A DNA stretch of 64,000 nucleotides from CAVXWV01 sp963695415 (GCA_963695415.1 CAVOGL010000001.1:1-64000); one strand, 5' to 3'. Counted from the first letter of the stretch, positions 10,340 to 19,126 are shown. The notes: a model not told the origin generated them from the letters alone. Made by a program: numbers and translations.

Positions 10340-10346
10340 GATATCG

Positions 10347-10383
10347 AACCTTGCGAAGGTTGATAAAACCTTCGCAAGGTTTT
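10347..10383 (+). terminator. hairpin terminator/repeat with CCTTGCGAAGG core
   Basis: AACCTTGCGAAGGTT and AACCTTCGCAAGGTT form a 15-bp stem with a 5-nt loop (GATAA), followed by a short TTT tract. It is located just after the M50-like gene and before the reductase. It carries the same arms as the repeat at 9284-9341. Confidence 0.65.
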
Positions 10384-10410
10384 AGGTTACTATGTTAGCA
10401 GGAGGAGTGC

Positions 10411-11007
10411 ATGCGAAAAATTATCGTTTTAACTTTTATCTCAATGGACGGCGTCATGCAGGCGCCTGGTGGACCGGGGGAGGACGACAGCGGAAATTTC
10501 AAATTCGGCGGCTGGACGGTGCCCTTCTTCGACGAAGCCCTGGGAATCGTGATGACGGATCAGATGGACCGCCCTTTTGACCTATTACTGGGCAGGAAAA
10601 CCTTCGAGGTCTTCGCCGCCTACTGGCCGCAGCATGAAGATGAAGGAGCCGGTATCAATAGAGCCACCAAGTACGTGGCTTCGAACACCCTCACCACCCA
10701 CACGTGGCGCCAGACGGTCTTCCTGAATGGGGATGTACCCGGGAAAATCAAGGAGTTGAAGCAGCAGGATGGTCCTGAGCTGCAGGTGCATGGCAGCAGC
10801 GTGCTCATTCAAACCTTGCTGGAGCACGACCTGGTGGATGAATTCTGGCTGAAGATATTCCCGGTGACTCTCGGAGGGGGAAAGCGTCTTTTCGGTACCG
10901 GCACCATGCCCTGGTCCTACCTATTGTTCGATTCACAGGTGCTGCCTACCGGGGTTATTGTCGCCAACTTCAAACGTGATGGAGAGGTTGAAACAGGATC
11001 GTTTTAG
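10411..11007 (+). CDS. dihydrofolate reductase-like (RibD C-terminal) family protein
   Basis: This 198-residue cytosolic protein has an AGGAGG site a few bases before ATG 10411. It matches the RibD-C/DHFR-like fold: N-terminal strand KIIVLTFISMDGVMQAPGGP, FDLLLGRKTFEVFAAYWP (nucleotide-binding loop and GRKTFE motif), KYVASNTL, LQVHGSSVLIQTLLEHDLVDEFWLKIFPVTLGGGKRLF (the VGGSxxLxxxLL and FPVxLGxGxRLF hallmarks), and a C-terminal strand. Members are NADPH-dependent reductases with usually unknown substrates; many are annotated as YyaP/YwjB types. Substrate here is not deducible. The gene appears complete. Confidence 0.85.
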   Translation: MRKIIVLTFISMDGVMQAPGGPGEDDSGNFKFGGWTVPFFDEALGIVMTDQMDRPFDLLLGRKTFEVFAAYWPQHEDEGAGINRATKYVASNTLTTHTWRQTVFLNGDVPGKIKELKQQDGPELQVHGSSVLIQTLLEHDLVDEFWLKIFPVTLGGGKRLFGTGTMPWSYLLFDSQVLPTGVIVANFKRDGEVETGSF

Positions 11008-11623
11008 GTGTAAGACTTGCACGAGTGAGAGGAATGCAAGTCGATGCAGGTATCGAATGATTTTCCCTCCAGGGATTCCTCGGCATCCGCCTCGGAGTAA
11101 CATAACATCATGGCAGCCAACCCTCCGCTGTCATCCCGTAGTCCTCCCTCCGATTGTCATCCCGTTAGCCCACCCTCCGTTTGTCATCCCGAGCGCAACG
11201 AGGGATCCCTGCGGTACTCATCTATAAGTTTCCTGCGCAGGCATTAAGGGATTATCCCTCCAGGGATTCCTCGGCATTCGCCTCGGAGTAACATACCATC
11301 ATGGCAGCCACCCTCCGTCTGTCATCCCGAGTGGAACGATTGAAAAGCAAGTATGGGATCGAAAAACACGACCAGACAACCACAGACCTGAAATATCCAG
11401 GATAAATCAGACAATTAAGGTACACATTTACCCGATTTATGGTAAGCTTGCCCCTCGAGAGTGGAAAACCGTGCTGCCAGCCGGGAGGCTCAATGACCTG
11501 TTGCTGGCGGATCAACCTAGCTGACGAAGTGTGGTGGAGAGGTGCTGGGTATGGGATGAATTTGGTTCCATTAGAGAACAGATATAATCTACAGCATCAA
11601 TGCCAAATGAAAGGAGTGAATTC
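11008..11623. other. intergenic region with direct repeats
   Basis: There is no gene in this 600-bp stretch. It holds two copies of an 80-bp direct repeat (see 11056 and 11250) and several copies of a TGTCATCCCG motif between 11137 and 11330. An AT-rich promoter-like segment lies before DUF4256 (11560-11600). Confidence 0.5.
11056..11335 (+). repeat. two direct copies of an 80-bp intergenic repeat
   Basis: Copy 1 starts near 11062 and copy 2 near 11255. Both contain ccctccagggattcctcgg, then cat(c/t)cgcctcggagtaacat, then atcatggcagcca and a run of ccctccg(t)ctgtcatccc. Between them further tgtcatcccg motifs occur. The copies differ at only a few positions, which suggests recent duplication of a dispersed intergenic element. 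Confidence 0.7.
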
Positions 11624-12235
11624 ATGCCAAAACCAGCCAAAGGGAGTGGAAAACCTATTCCTAAAGTTGAGGTGAATCTGAAGGTAACACCCAAACAGGG
11701 TGAAGACCTGCTCAAAACACTGAAAGCTCGCTTCGAGAAAAACTTGCACCGCCATGAAGGTCTCGAATGGTCTAAAATCCAAACAAAACTGCAAGCACAA
11801 CCCGAAAAACTATCGTCATTGAATGCGATGGAAACCACCGGCGGTGAACCGGACGTGGTTGGTTACGATCAAGAGACGGGTGAATATATTTTCTATGATT
11901 GTTCAGCCGAAAGCCCTGAAGGTCGCAGAAGTATCTGCTACGATGGGGCTGGTCAGGCAGAACGAGAGAAGAAGGGTGTCCATCCAGGCGGTAACGCGGT
12001 TGATCTCGCAGCCGCCATGGGGATCGAGCTTTTGGATGAAGACCAGTATCGAGCGCTGCAGGAACTGGGTGAATTCGATACCAGTACTTCGAGCTGGATA
12101 CAAACACCAGAGGAGATTCGAAAACTGGGCGGTGCCATCTTCGCCGATCGACGCTACGAGCAGATCTTCATCTATCACAACAGCGCGCCTTCTTTTTATT
12201 CCTCCAGGGGATTCCGCGGCGCGTTGAGGGTTTAG
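11624..12235 (+). CDS. DUF4256 domain-containing protein
   Basis: About 203 residues. ATG 11624 is preferred over the in-frame ATG 11600 because AAGGAG lies 7 bp before it. Family landmarks are LLKTLKARFEKNLHRHEGLEW, METTGGEPDVVGYDQETGEYIFYDCSAESPEGRRS, CYDGAG, AAAMGIELLDEDQYRALQELGEFDTSTSSW, IRKLGGAIFADRRYEQIFIYHNSA and a terminal RGFRGALRV. These cover the whole DUF4256 family, so the gene is complete. Function is unknown; it is a soluble cytosolic protein with no signal peptide. Confidence 0.85.
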   Translation: MPKPAKGSGKPIPKVEVNLKVTPKQGEDLLKTLKARFEKNLHRHEGLEWSKIQTKLQAQPEKLSSLNAMETTGGEPDVVGYDQETGEYIFYDCSAESPEGRRSICYDGAGQAEREKKGVHPGGNAVDLAAAMGIELLDEDQYRALQELGEFDTSTSSWIQTPEEIRKLGGAIFADRRYEQIFIYHNSAPSFYSSRGFRGALRV

Positions 12236-12264
12236 ATCCTGCCCAGGCAGGTGAGGATTATCCG

Positions 12265-12729
12265 GTGTCGAACAGCAGCCAGCAAACAGGTTTTCAAAAA
12301 GACCCCCAGGCGATCCGCTGGCACCTGCACCTGGACTCACCCATTCACCAGGTTTACCAGGCGTTATCCACCGATGAAGGCCGCGCCAGCTTCTGGGCTG
12401 AGTTTGCCATCGAGAGGGACGGTGTGATCCATTTCGTTTTCCCCAACGGAGCAGAATGGGAAGGTAATATCCTGCAGGCTGCACCGCCGTCTCTTTTCTC
12501 GGTTCATTATTATGGCGGCTCGGTCGCCACATTCGAGCTCGAAGAGGACGGCAAGGGCGGCACCGACCTGACCCTCACGGATGCAGGCATTCCAGAACAA
12601 TACCGCACGGAGGTGATTGCCGGTTGGGTGTCCGTGTTGATGAGCCTGAAAGCCGCCGTCGATTTTGGCGTGGACCTGCGCACCCACGACACCAACCGGA
12701 ATTGGGACCAGGGTTATGTCGAGAATTGA
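12265..12729 (+). CDS. SRPBCC/AHSA1-like domain protein
   Basis: A 154-residue protein with a GTG start, 30 bp after DUF4256 and probably co-transcribed with it. The helix-grip fold pattern is visible: IRWHLHLDSPIHQVYQAL (first strand and helix), GRASFWAEFAIERDGVIHFVFPNG, strands LFSVHYYGGSVATFELEED and GGTDLTLTDAGI, then the long C-terminal helix AGWVSVLMSLKAAVDFGVDLR. Members bind hydrophobic ligands in the helix-grip cavity, but the ligand is unknown. Complete in length. Confidence 0.75.
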   Translation: MSNSSQQTGFQKDPQAIRWHLHLDSPIHQVYQALSTDEGRASFWAEFAIERDGVIHFVFPNGAEWEGNILQAAPPSLFSVHYYGGSVATFELEEDGKGGTDLTLTDAGIPEQYRTEVIAGWVSVLMSLKAAVDFGVDLRTHDTNRNWDQGYVEN

Positions 12730-12843
12730 GGGTCATCAGTGTGGTGAGGAACCTGATATAAAGACCTGGGTGATACAGTCACCGGCTGAAATGGCGTATT
12801 CACCCCAGAATGGATTTACCTGCGAGGATCATGGTCGATTCTG

Positions 12844-13341
12844 ATGGATCGCCCCTACGCGGATAATTCCACGGCAGGAATGAATTTTATCGAACCCGAT
12901 CTACCGCTTGTCCAATATTTCCTTGCTCTCTCACCTTTGCAACGGCGCAATGGGCAATTTTCTCTATGCGAACATGCACTGGAGATCTGGCGTGTTTATA
13001 TTTCTTCTCATTCTCAGATCGATTATGTCGAATCCATCACCGGCACTCACCAGGTAGTCGATCAACAGCTTCCGTTCGACGCTTACGAAGCCGCCAGGAA
13101 GGGAGTTGAAACCGATGAGATTGCCCGGCGGTACCAGGAACCGATCTCCGCGATGCAGGATGGAGATCTTGAATTTCCGGACCATATCACCTTTGCATAT
13201 TACGCCATTTATAATCTTTACTTGAAATATGCCCTTGGGAAGAAAATCGATGACTGGCTGATCGTCAACCAGGCATTAGCAGCAGAAAAAAACGACCAGA
13301 TCCAGCACCAATTGTTATCGGTAGTGATAAAATCAACCTGA
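12844..13341 (+). CDS. hypothetical protein
   Basis: A 165-residue soluble protein, rich in acidic and aromatic residues, with no signal peptide or membrane helix. No family is recognised. The sequence looks like genuine coding: it has a balanced residue composition with predicted helices such as EAARKGVETDEIARRYQEPI and ITFAYYAIYNLYLKYALGKKIDDWLIVNQAL. It lies between the SRPBCC gene and a small membrane protein, all on the same strand. Confidence 0.6.
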   Translation: MDRPYADNSTAGMNFIEPDLPLVQYFLALSPLQRRNGQFSLCEHALEIWRVYISSHSQIDYVESITGTHQVVDQQLPFDAYEAARKGVETDEIARRYQEPISAMQDGDLEFPDHITFAYYAIYNLYLKYALGKKIDDWLIVNQALAAEKNDQIQHQLLSVVIKST

Positions 13342-13407
13342 CTTGAAATTCATCATCATCAACGGTAGCCAAAATCAACCTTGGTAACGCCAAGGAGGTA
13401 TGAATCA

Positions 13408-13734
13408 ATGAGACAGAAATTGTTGACAACTTCGCTGAACAAAAACGGGTTGATCGCCGGAGCGGTCACAGCTCTGGCATTGTCAATTTATGTCTCTTTC
13501 CACTTCCGAGCCGGTCTGCTCGAACCATTCTGGTTGGCTGTCTGGTACCTGGTCAGCATCTTCCTGGGAGGCATCTCAGGGGTCGTAGGAAATTACCTGG
13601 CAGGATTGCTTCACCTCAACCTGAATTCTGTCGCCCGGATTGTGGTTGGTGCGTCCTTCGGGTTGGGTGCCTTTATCATCCAGCTATACCTGTTCATCAT
13701 TTTAATGTTCCGGATCAGTAATACTCCCTTTTAG
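13408..13734 (+). CDS. small membrane protein, three predicted helices
   Basis: 108 residues. ATG 13408 is chosen because AGGAGG (13392-13397) precedes it; an in-frame upstream ATG at 13381 has no ribosome site. The three hydrophobic segments are about residues 15-38 (LIAGAVTALALSIYVSFHF), 46-70 (FWLAVWYLVSIFLGGISGVVGNYLAGLL) and 78-103. Glycine-rich packing motifs are present. No family is recognised. Confidence 0.65.
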   Translation: MRQKLLTTSLNKNGLIAGAVTALALSIYVSFHFRAGLLEPFWLAVWYLVSIFLGGISGVVGNYLAGLLHLNLNSVARIVVGASFGLGAFIIQLYLFIILMFRISNTPF

Positions 13735-13884
13735 CCAGGTCATTGGTTCTCCCCAGCTTAAAAACCACCACTTGATTTTATTCACCGAAACTGGACCACT
13801 CAAGACAATTCTTGAACTTTTCCTTTTGGAACTATTCAGCCACGTTACAATTTGCCCAGCACATCAGAAAGGATCGATACATTC

Positions 13885-14850
13885 ATGAAAGCCATCGTTT
13901 ACGACCGGTTCGGAGGACCAGAAAATCTCCGCGTGCAAGAAGTGCCCGCGCCTACCCCGAATGAAGGGGAAGTCCTGGTGCGGGTGAAGGCTGCCTCGGT
14001 CAACGGCTCCGATTGGGAAAGCCTGACCGGCAGCCCGTTCTACGCCCGTTTGCCAGGAATCTTGAGACCTGTCCAGAAGATTCTCGGCTCCGACATCGCC
14101 GGGGTTGTCGAACGAGTGGGCGCGAACGTCCAGGATTTCAAGCCCGGCGACGAGGTCTTCGGCGAGCTGCCCACTTACCACGGCGGTTTTGCCGAATACG
14201 CCTGCGCCCCGGAGCGCAACCTGGCGCCTAAACCGGAGAGCCTGACCTTCGAGCAGGCGGCAGCCATCCCTCAGGGAGGGGCAATCTCCTACCAAGGCAT
14301 CGTGGTCAAAGGTCAGGTGCAGCCCGGCCAGCAGGTGCTGGTGAATGGGGCAGGCGGCAGCGCCGGTGTATTTGCCGTGCAGCTGGCAAAATTCTATGGG
14401 GCGGAGGTGACCGGTGTGGATAACGCCGGCAAGCTGGATTTCATGCGCTCCCTGGGCGCTGACCATGTCATCGATTATGCCCGTGAAGATTTCACCAAAA
14501 ACGGGGGACAGTATGACCTGGTGCTCGATGTAATTGCCCGGCGACCACCCTCCGCCTGTGCGCGTTCGCTGAAAGAGGGCGGTACTTATTTCGTCGTGGG
14601 AGGCTGGGTTCGCGTGCTCTTGCAGATCTTACTGGCAGGACCAAGGATCAAGCGGAAAACGGGCAAGACTGTCAGCATGCTTACAGTGCCTCAGAACCGC
14701 AAGATTTTGCTGGCGATCACCCGGCTGTGCGAAAAAGGTGATATCCTGCCCGTGATCGACCGCTGCTATCCTTTACAGGAAACATCCGCCGCCCTGCGTC
14801 ACCTTGGGGAGGGTCATGCCCTGGGCAAGGTGGTAATCACAATTGAGTAG
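13885..14850 (+). CDS. zinc-free medium-chain dehydrogenase, quinone oxidoreductase-like
   Basis: 322 residues from ATG 13885; AAAGGA lies 12-17 bp upstream, and the MKAIVYDRFGGPENL start is typical of this group. A GroES-like domain runs to about residue 130 (VLVRVKAASVNGSDWE, ILGSDIAGVVERVGANVQDFKPGDEVFGE). The Rossmann fold shows GQQVLVNGAGGSAGVFAVQLAKFYGAEVTGV (NADPH loop AxxGxxG) and GADHVIDYAREDF. The catalytic-zinc Cys/His set is absent, as in NADPH:quinone oxidoreductase-like members. The stop codon lies inside a hairpin repeat. Substrate unknown. Confidence 0.85.
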   Translation: MKAIVYDRFGGPENLRVQEVPAPTPNEGEVLVRVKAASVNGSDWESLTGSPFYARLPGILRPVQKILGSDIAGVVERVGANVQDFKPGDEVFGELPTYHGGFAEYACAPERNLAPKPESLTFEQAAAIPQGGAISYQGIVVKGQVQPGQQVLVNGAGGSAGVFAVQLAKFYGAEVTGVDNAGKLDFMRSLGADHVIDYAREDFTKNGGQYDLVLDVIARRPPSACARSLKEGGTYFVVGGWVRVLLQILLAGPRIKRKTGKTVSMLTVPQNRKILLAITRLCEKGDILPVIDRCYPLQETSAALRHLGEGHALGKVVITIE

Positions 14851-14876
14851 GGGCACGTTGCAACGTGCCCCTACCA
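14848..14876. repeat. REP-like palindrome (GGGGCACGTTGCAACGTGCCCC)
   Basis: GTAGGGGCACGTT faces its inverse around GCAACGTGCCCCTAC. The same palindrome occurs inside the transposase gene at 15462-15488 and directly after it at 15841-15868. Such elements are typical targets of REP-associated tyrosine transposases. Confidence 0.75.
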
Positions 14877-14877
14877 A

Positions 14878-15165
14878 ACCTCAACATGACCCAAACCCAT
14901 ACCCATAACGTGACCCAAACCCACATCATGACCCAAACCCGCAACGTGACCCAAATCCGCAACGTGATCCAAACCCATAAAATGACCCAAACCCGCAACG
15001 TGACCCAAACCCACAACATGACCCAAACCCACAACATGACCCAAACCCGTAAAATGACCCAAACCCACAACATGACCCAAACCCATATCGTGACCCAAAC
15101 CCATAACATGACCCAATATCCGCAACCTGACCCAAACCCGCAACGTGACCCAAACTCACCAACGA
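14878..15165 (+). repeat. 18-bp tandem repeat (minisatellite)
   Basis: About 15 copies of an 18-bp unit of the form aacatgacccaaacccac, with substitutions such as cgcaacgtg or cataaaatg and one or two shortened units. One forward frame would encode repeats of T-Q-T-H-N-M. The array separates the dehydrogenase from the transposase. It has no start signals of its own, so coding is unlikely. Confidence 0.8.
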
Positions 15166-15186
15166 TGATTTTACGGATTTTCTAAA

Positions 15187-15844
15187 ATGAAAACACAGCC
15201 TTCCAACCCCCACCACCGGCGTTCCATTCGCCTGCCCGGGTATGATTATTCCCAACCCGGCGCCTATTTCATCACAATTTGCGTTCAGGACCGCGTGTGC
15301 CTGTTCGGCGAGGTGGTGGAAGATAAAATGTGTTTGAACGATTTGGCTGAAATTGTCATCGAGGAATGGAAAAAAACACAAGAAATGCGCCCGCGCATCC
15401 AAATCGACGCATTCGTCGTGATGCCAAACCATTTCCATGGGATTTTAATCATCGATGATGGTAGGGGCACGTTGCAACGTGCCCTACAACCCCACACGTG
15501 CCCCTACAGCAAACCTGCCCCTACAACCCCACAACCGTGCCCCTACAACCCCACAACGTGCCCCTACAACCCCACAACGTGCCCCTACAGCGAACCGTGC
15601 CCCTACGGTTGAACAATTTGGGAAACCGACATCTGATTCGATCCCTACCATTGTGCGGTTGTTTAAATCGGTGACCACCAAACGGATCAACCAGGTACGC
15701 AATACACCCGGCGCACCTGTCTGGCAACGAAATTATTACGAGCACATCATCCGCAACGAGGCGGAATGGGCACGCATACTGGATTATATCGATTCGAATC
15801 CGATTCGTTGGGCAGACGACGAGGAAAATCCACACATCCCGTAG
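15187..15844 (+). pseudogene. REP-associated tyrosine transposase (RAYT), interrupted by repeat expansion
   Basis: An IS200-like Y1 transposase of the TnpA-REP type. The first frame (15187-15610) has RRSIRLPGYDYSQPGAYFITICVQDR and the metal-binding HUH motif in VVMPNHFHGILII. Then the coding sequence runs into several copies of the REP-like sequence. The rest is found in another frame (to 15844): TVEQFGKPTSDSIPTIVRLFKSVTTKRIN and WQRNYYEHIIRN with the catalytic Tyr, then NPIRWADDEENPHIP. The copy number of the inserted 20-bp units has pushed the two halves out of frame. Host factors are not required by this family, which acts on single-stranded hairpin DNA. Confidence 0.8.
15462..15610 (+). 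repeat. REP-derived tandem insert inside the transposase gene
   Basis: It begins with the full palindrome found at 14848, followed by five or six partial units ending in cgtgcccctac with caaccccacaa between them. Its reading in frame one gives repeats of PYNPTTC. The insert accounts for the frame change in the surrounding transposase. Confidence 0.75.
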
Positions 15845-16265
15845 GGGCACGTTGCAACGTGCCCCTACGAATTGCAACGCGCCCCGACGAATTACAACGT
15901 GCCCCGACGAATTGCAACGTGCCCCGACGAATTACAACGCGCCCCGACGAATTGCAACGTGCCCCTACGAATTGCAACGCGCCCCGACGAATTGCAACGC
16001 GCCCGACGAATTGCAACGCGCCCCGACGATTTGCAACGCGCCCCGACGAATTTGCAACGCGCCCCGACGAATTGCAACGCGCCCCGACGAATTACAACGC
16101 GCCCCGACGAATTGCAACGCGCCCCGACGAATTACAACGCGCCCCGACGATTTGCAACGCGCCCCGACGATTTGCAACGTGCCCCTACGAATTGCAACGT
16201 GCCCCGACGAATTGCAACGTGCCCCTACGAATTGCAACGCGCCGACGACTTGCAACGTGCTACCC
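15841..16265 (+). repeat. 20-bp tandem REP-like array
   Basis: About 21 near-perfect copies of a 20-bp unit, cgacgaattgcaacgcgccc with cgc/cgt and gaatt/gatt variants. The first copy is the intact palindrome. Open frames on both strands across this array (for example 15852-16334) are by-products of the 20-bp period and carry no protein features. The array directly follows the transposase stop. Confidence 0.85.
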
Positions 16266-16360
16266 CGCAACGTGCCCCTGCGATTTTCAATGCTCCCCCA
16301 CGATTGTGGGATAATAGCACGAATTGAAATATAACCCTATTTACCATCCTGGAGGCATTC

Positions 16361-17254
16361 ATGCGATTTGACAACCCTGATGACATCATCCAATTGACCC
16401 CGCTCTGGAAAGGCGAACGTTTTCCCAACGGTCGTCCCCGTGTCCCGGACGACGTCTTGAGGCGTATGGCGGCAATCACCAATGAAGAAGCCTGGAGCGT
16501 TTTGTGGCACAACGATTACAAGTACCAGTTTGAGGCAGATTGGAAAATCATCCATCCCGGAAAGATCATGGTCGGACGAGCGGTCACAGCCGTGATGGTG
16601 CCAAAGCGTCCGGACCTGGACACCACCCTTCTGGAATATGGGCAGAAGGAAGAAGGACGCAAAGGCTTTTTCAATTCCTGGGTGATCGAGATCCTGCAGG
16701 AGGATGACATCCTCGTTGTGGATATGTTCGATAAAATTTATGAAGGCACCTTCGTCGGAGGGAACCTTTCCACTGCGGTTGCCAGCCGAACCAAACGGGG
16801 AGGGCAGGTTTTGTGGTGCGGTATCCGCGATAAGCAGCAGATCATGGAAATCACTGATATCCAGACCTATTACCGCGGCTACGACCCGACCGGTATCCGC
16901 GACGTCACCCTGACCGGTATAAACGTTCCCTGCCGGATCGGCAATGCGATTGCCATGCCGGGTGATGTGGTCCTTGGGACACCTGCCGGTGTCCTGTTCG
17001 TCCCGCCGCACCTGGCAGAAGAATGCTGCACCAAAGCGGAGAAGACCAGCCTGCGCGACCGCTTCGGTTTGCTGCGCTTGACCGAGGGCGTCTACACCAC
17101 CGCCCAGATCGACACGCTGTGGACGGACGAGATCTGGACCGATTTTCACGCCTGGCGCAAAGAGAACACCCCGCTGGAGTACAGCCACCTGGATTGGACC
17201 GGTGAAGAGGAGGAAATGCGCAAGCGCATGGAGGGACGCCAGACCGCGAATTAA
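16361..17254 (+). CDS. RraA family protein (aldolase/decarboxylase-like)
   Basis: 297 residues, GGAGG 9 bp before ATG 16361. The RraA-type swivel domain occupies the middle: GKIMVGRAVTAVMVPKRPDLD, DDILVVDMFDKIYEGTFVGGNLSTAVASRTKRGGQVLWCGIRDKQQI (about residues 120-165), which contains the GGN...x20...RD signature that binds Mg2+ and the carbonyl substrate in HMG/CHA aldolases. GINVPCRIGNAIAMPGDVVLGTPAGVLFVPP follows. The long N- and C-terminal extensions make it larger than RraA itself (about 160). The substrate is probably an oxo-acid, which is inference. A terminator follows, so it is monocistronic. Confidence 0.8.
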   Translation: MRFDNPDDIIQLTPLWKGERFPNGRPRVPDDVLRRMAAITNEEAWSVLWHNDYKYQFEADWKIIHPGKIMVGRAVTAVMVPKRPDLDTTLLEYGQKEEGRKGFFNSWVIEILQEDDILVVDMFDKIYEGTFVGGNLSTAVASRTKRGGQVLWCGIRDKQQIMEITDIQTYYRGYDPTGIRDVTLTGINVPCRIGNAIAMPGDVVLGTPAGVLFVPPHLAEECCTKAEKTSLRDRFGLLRLTEGVYTTAQIDTLWTDEIWTDFHAWRKENTPLEYSHLDWTGEEEEMRKRMEGRQTAN

Positions 17255-17270
17255 AGGCTCAAATGAACTG

Positions 17271-17310
17271 AGACTTCCGAAGTCTTGAAGACTTCGGAAG
17301 TCTGTTTTTA
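17271..17310 (+). terminator. Rho-independent terminator after the RraA gene
   Basis: AGACTTCCGAAGT (17271-17283) pairs with ACTTCGGAAGTCT (17291-17303) around a 7-nt loop, followed by GTTTTTA. It is a 13-bp perfect stem and is similar in design to the hairpins at 10347 and 36161. Confidence 0.85.
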
Positions 17311-17349
17311 TAGCATGTTCACATCCTAAAACATTGATATACTCAACAA

Positions 17350-17637
17350 ATGAACCTGGAATTCAACGGCAAAATCATCTTTTGGCGAGGACCCGCCCCC
17401 TGGTATTTTGTTGCCGTTCCGCCGGAGCAAAGCCTGGACATCCAGGCAATCTCAAGCTTCGTAACCTATGGTTGGGGCGTAATCCCGGTGCAGGCAATCA
17501 TCGGTGAAACCCGGTGGAAGACCTCCCTGTTCCCCAAAGATGGCGCTTACCTCGTGCCTGTTAAAGCGGACGTGCGCAAAGCGGAAGATCTGGATGAAGG
17601 CGACAGTGTGACGGTCCGTCTCGAAATAAGCTGGTAG
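17350..17637 (+). CDS. DUF1905 domain-containing protein
   Basis: 95 residues, ATG 17350. It has the whole DUF1905 barrel: FNGKIIFWRGPAPWYFVAVPPEQS, WGVIPVQAIIGETRWKTSLFPKDGAYLVPVKADVRKAEDL and DEGDSVTVRLEI. DUF1905 is often joined to a bacteriocin-protection (YdeI/OmpD-associated) domain, but here it stands alone. Function unknown; cytosolic. Confidence 0.85.
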   Translation: MNLEFNGKIIFWRGPAPWYFVAVPPEQSLDIQAISSFVTYGWGVIPVQAIIGETRWKTSLFPKDGAYLVPVKADVRKAEDLDEGDSVTVRLEISW

Positions 17638-17885
17638 TCTATCCAAAGTGTTATTGGTTTCGTGTGATAAGTGAGGATTGAGGCGATGACCATGGTAGCT
17701 GGTAAAGTGGAATATTGTGCGACAGGACAGGAAGCTGTTTACCAAGGTGTGACAGCCCCGGCCCACCTGCAAACCAGATGACCCATATTAATGTTATTTC
17801 TACAAATTCCTGTATACTAATAATTGACAACGGAATATGCATTGATGTTATGGCAGTTGGGTGGTTTCAGTTTGGAAGGAAGGAA
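17638..17885. other. intergenic, promoter-like sequences only
   Basis: A 250-bp gap. TTGACA at about 17825 lies upstream of the beta-helix gene without a good -10 partner. TATACT near 17813 could be a -10 element. No coding region is supported. Confidence 0.35.
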
Positions 17886-18741
17886 ATGATGAAGAAAATC
17901 CTGATTTTTCTTACAATTTTTTCTCTCCTGATCCCGCTACATTCAGTATTCTCGGCTTCAAATACGCAAGAAAACATAGTCATCCTGACAGCAGATCAGG
18001 TAACCAGTGCAGTAGATATAGAAGCCGCCATCATCAACGCCACTGCGGGGGGGAATCGTTTCGGGACGGTCATCCTGGATGGCTCGAAAGGTCCGTTCGT
18101 TTTATAAAGGTGATGACCGCTCTTTGAATATATTTGTCTCCAATCTTTCGCTCCGGGGAGTGAACCTGCCGATCATGCAGGATTGTGACGGAGGGTTGAG
18201 CTTTGATGATTTCCCGCTCAAAAATATCACCGTCGAAGGGATAACATTCATTTGCGAAGGAGATGCCGTTTCCGGCAGCGGTTCCTTCAAAAATGTGACC
18301 TTACGCAATAATTTTTTTCTGGCGGAGAAAAACGGGATCATCATGGAAGGCGCTTCCAGCGATTGGAAAATGATCAACAACGTAATCAAAGCCAAGGGAG
18401 ATGGAATCGTAATCATTGGTGCTAAAAGGTTCTACATCACCAATAACTACATTTCAGGCACGATCGGCATCACCATCCGCGATAGCTCCGAATTCCAGGT
18501 GAGGTATAACCTCATCCAGGCCGCTACCAAAGGCATCCTGCTGGTAAATGAAAAATGGAGTACGATCCAGACGAACACGATCATGGGTGTCAGTCATTCC
18601 GGGATCACCCTGGAATCGGATGTGACTGGTAACTTGATTTTGGGGAACAGGGTAGTCTGTTCTTCAGGAGCAAGCTGTTTAACCATCGAAGCATCCCCAG
18701 AACTTTGGGAATTAAACACGATTGCGGGGAATCGACCATAA
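17886..18741 (+). CDS. secreted right-handed beta-helix protein (single frameshift)
   Basis: ATG 17886 after GGAAGGA. A signal peptide (KKILIFLTIFSLLIPLHSVFSA) is followed by IVILTADQVTSAVDIEAAI and a TVILDGSKGPFV turn. At 18100-18104 the TTTT run shifts the frame. Dropping one T restores FVYKGDDRSLNIFVSNLSLRGVN and the remaining 210 residues. These have repeated beta-helix turns such as FKNVTLRNNFFLAEKNGIIMEG, WKMINNVIKAKGDGIVIIG, FYITNNYISGTIGITIRD and QTNTIMGVSHSGITLES. It is probably an exported polysaccharide-binding or surface protein without visible catalytic residues. The homopolymer context makes a sequencing indel plausible. Confidence 0.65.
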
Positions 18742-19126
18742 TACATCGAATGACTGGAATTTCAGGTGGTAGGATCGAGGTGTTCATAGGCTAATATTAC
18801 TGCCTGTCAACCAGCGGCTTTTCGTTGGGAAATAGAAAACTGGGAAGAAGCGGGATATTTATCAGACCATTGGGGCTGGGCACAGCCCGTATAGCCGGGT
18901 TGGGATGGCAGACAGATCCGTTATTACGGCTGAAGCACGGATGATGTCGAAAGAGCCAGGCTGTTTGCCAAGGGTGAATACTGTTTAGCCATTGGACACA
19001 GGTTGAATGTGTTCAATTATTATGCTCAAATGCCAGATATAATCATCAGAGAGCTGACAACATTCCCTGATTGTTCAGATCTCATAAGATGATACCAATC
19101 CTATTTTTATAAATCTGGTCACACTC
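18742..19126. other. intergenic, nothing recognised
   Basis: About 385 bp. Short open frames on both strands lack starts and ribosome sites. No hairpin with a T-run, tRNA-like cloverleaf or repeat shared with the rest of the window was found. It may hold the promoter of the cyclase gene (AT-rich at 19010-19110). Confidence 0.35.

Noticed and set aside
14878..16265. CRISPR array
   Set aside because: Repeats are directly adjacent with no unique spacers, and no cas genes are near. It is REP or minisatellite type.
15852..16334. Open frames of 150-180 codons in both directions over the 20-bp array
   Set aside because: They come from the repeat period; residues are a simple repeat of T-N-C-N-A-P-R-R and similar.
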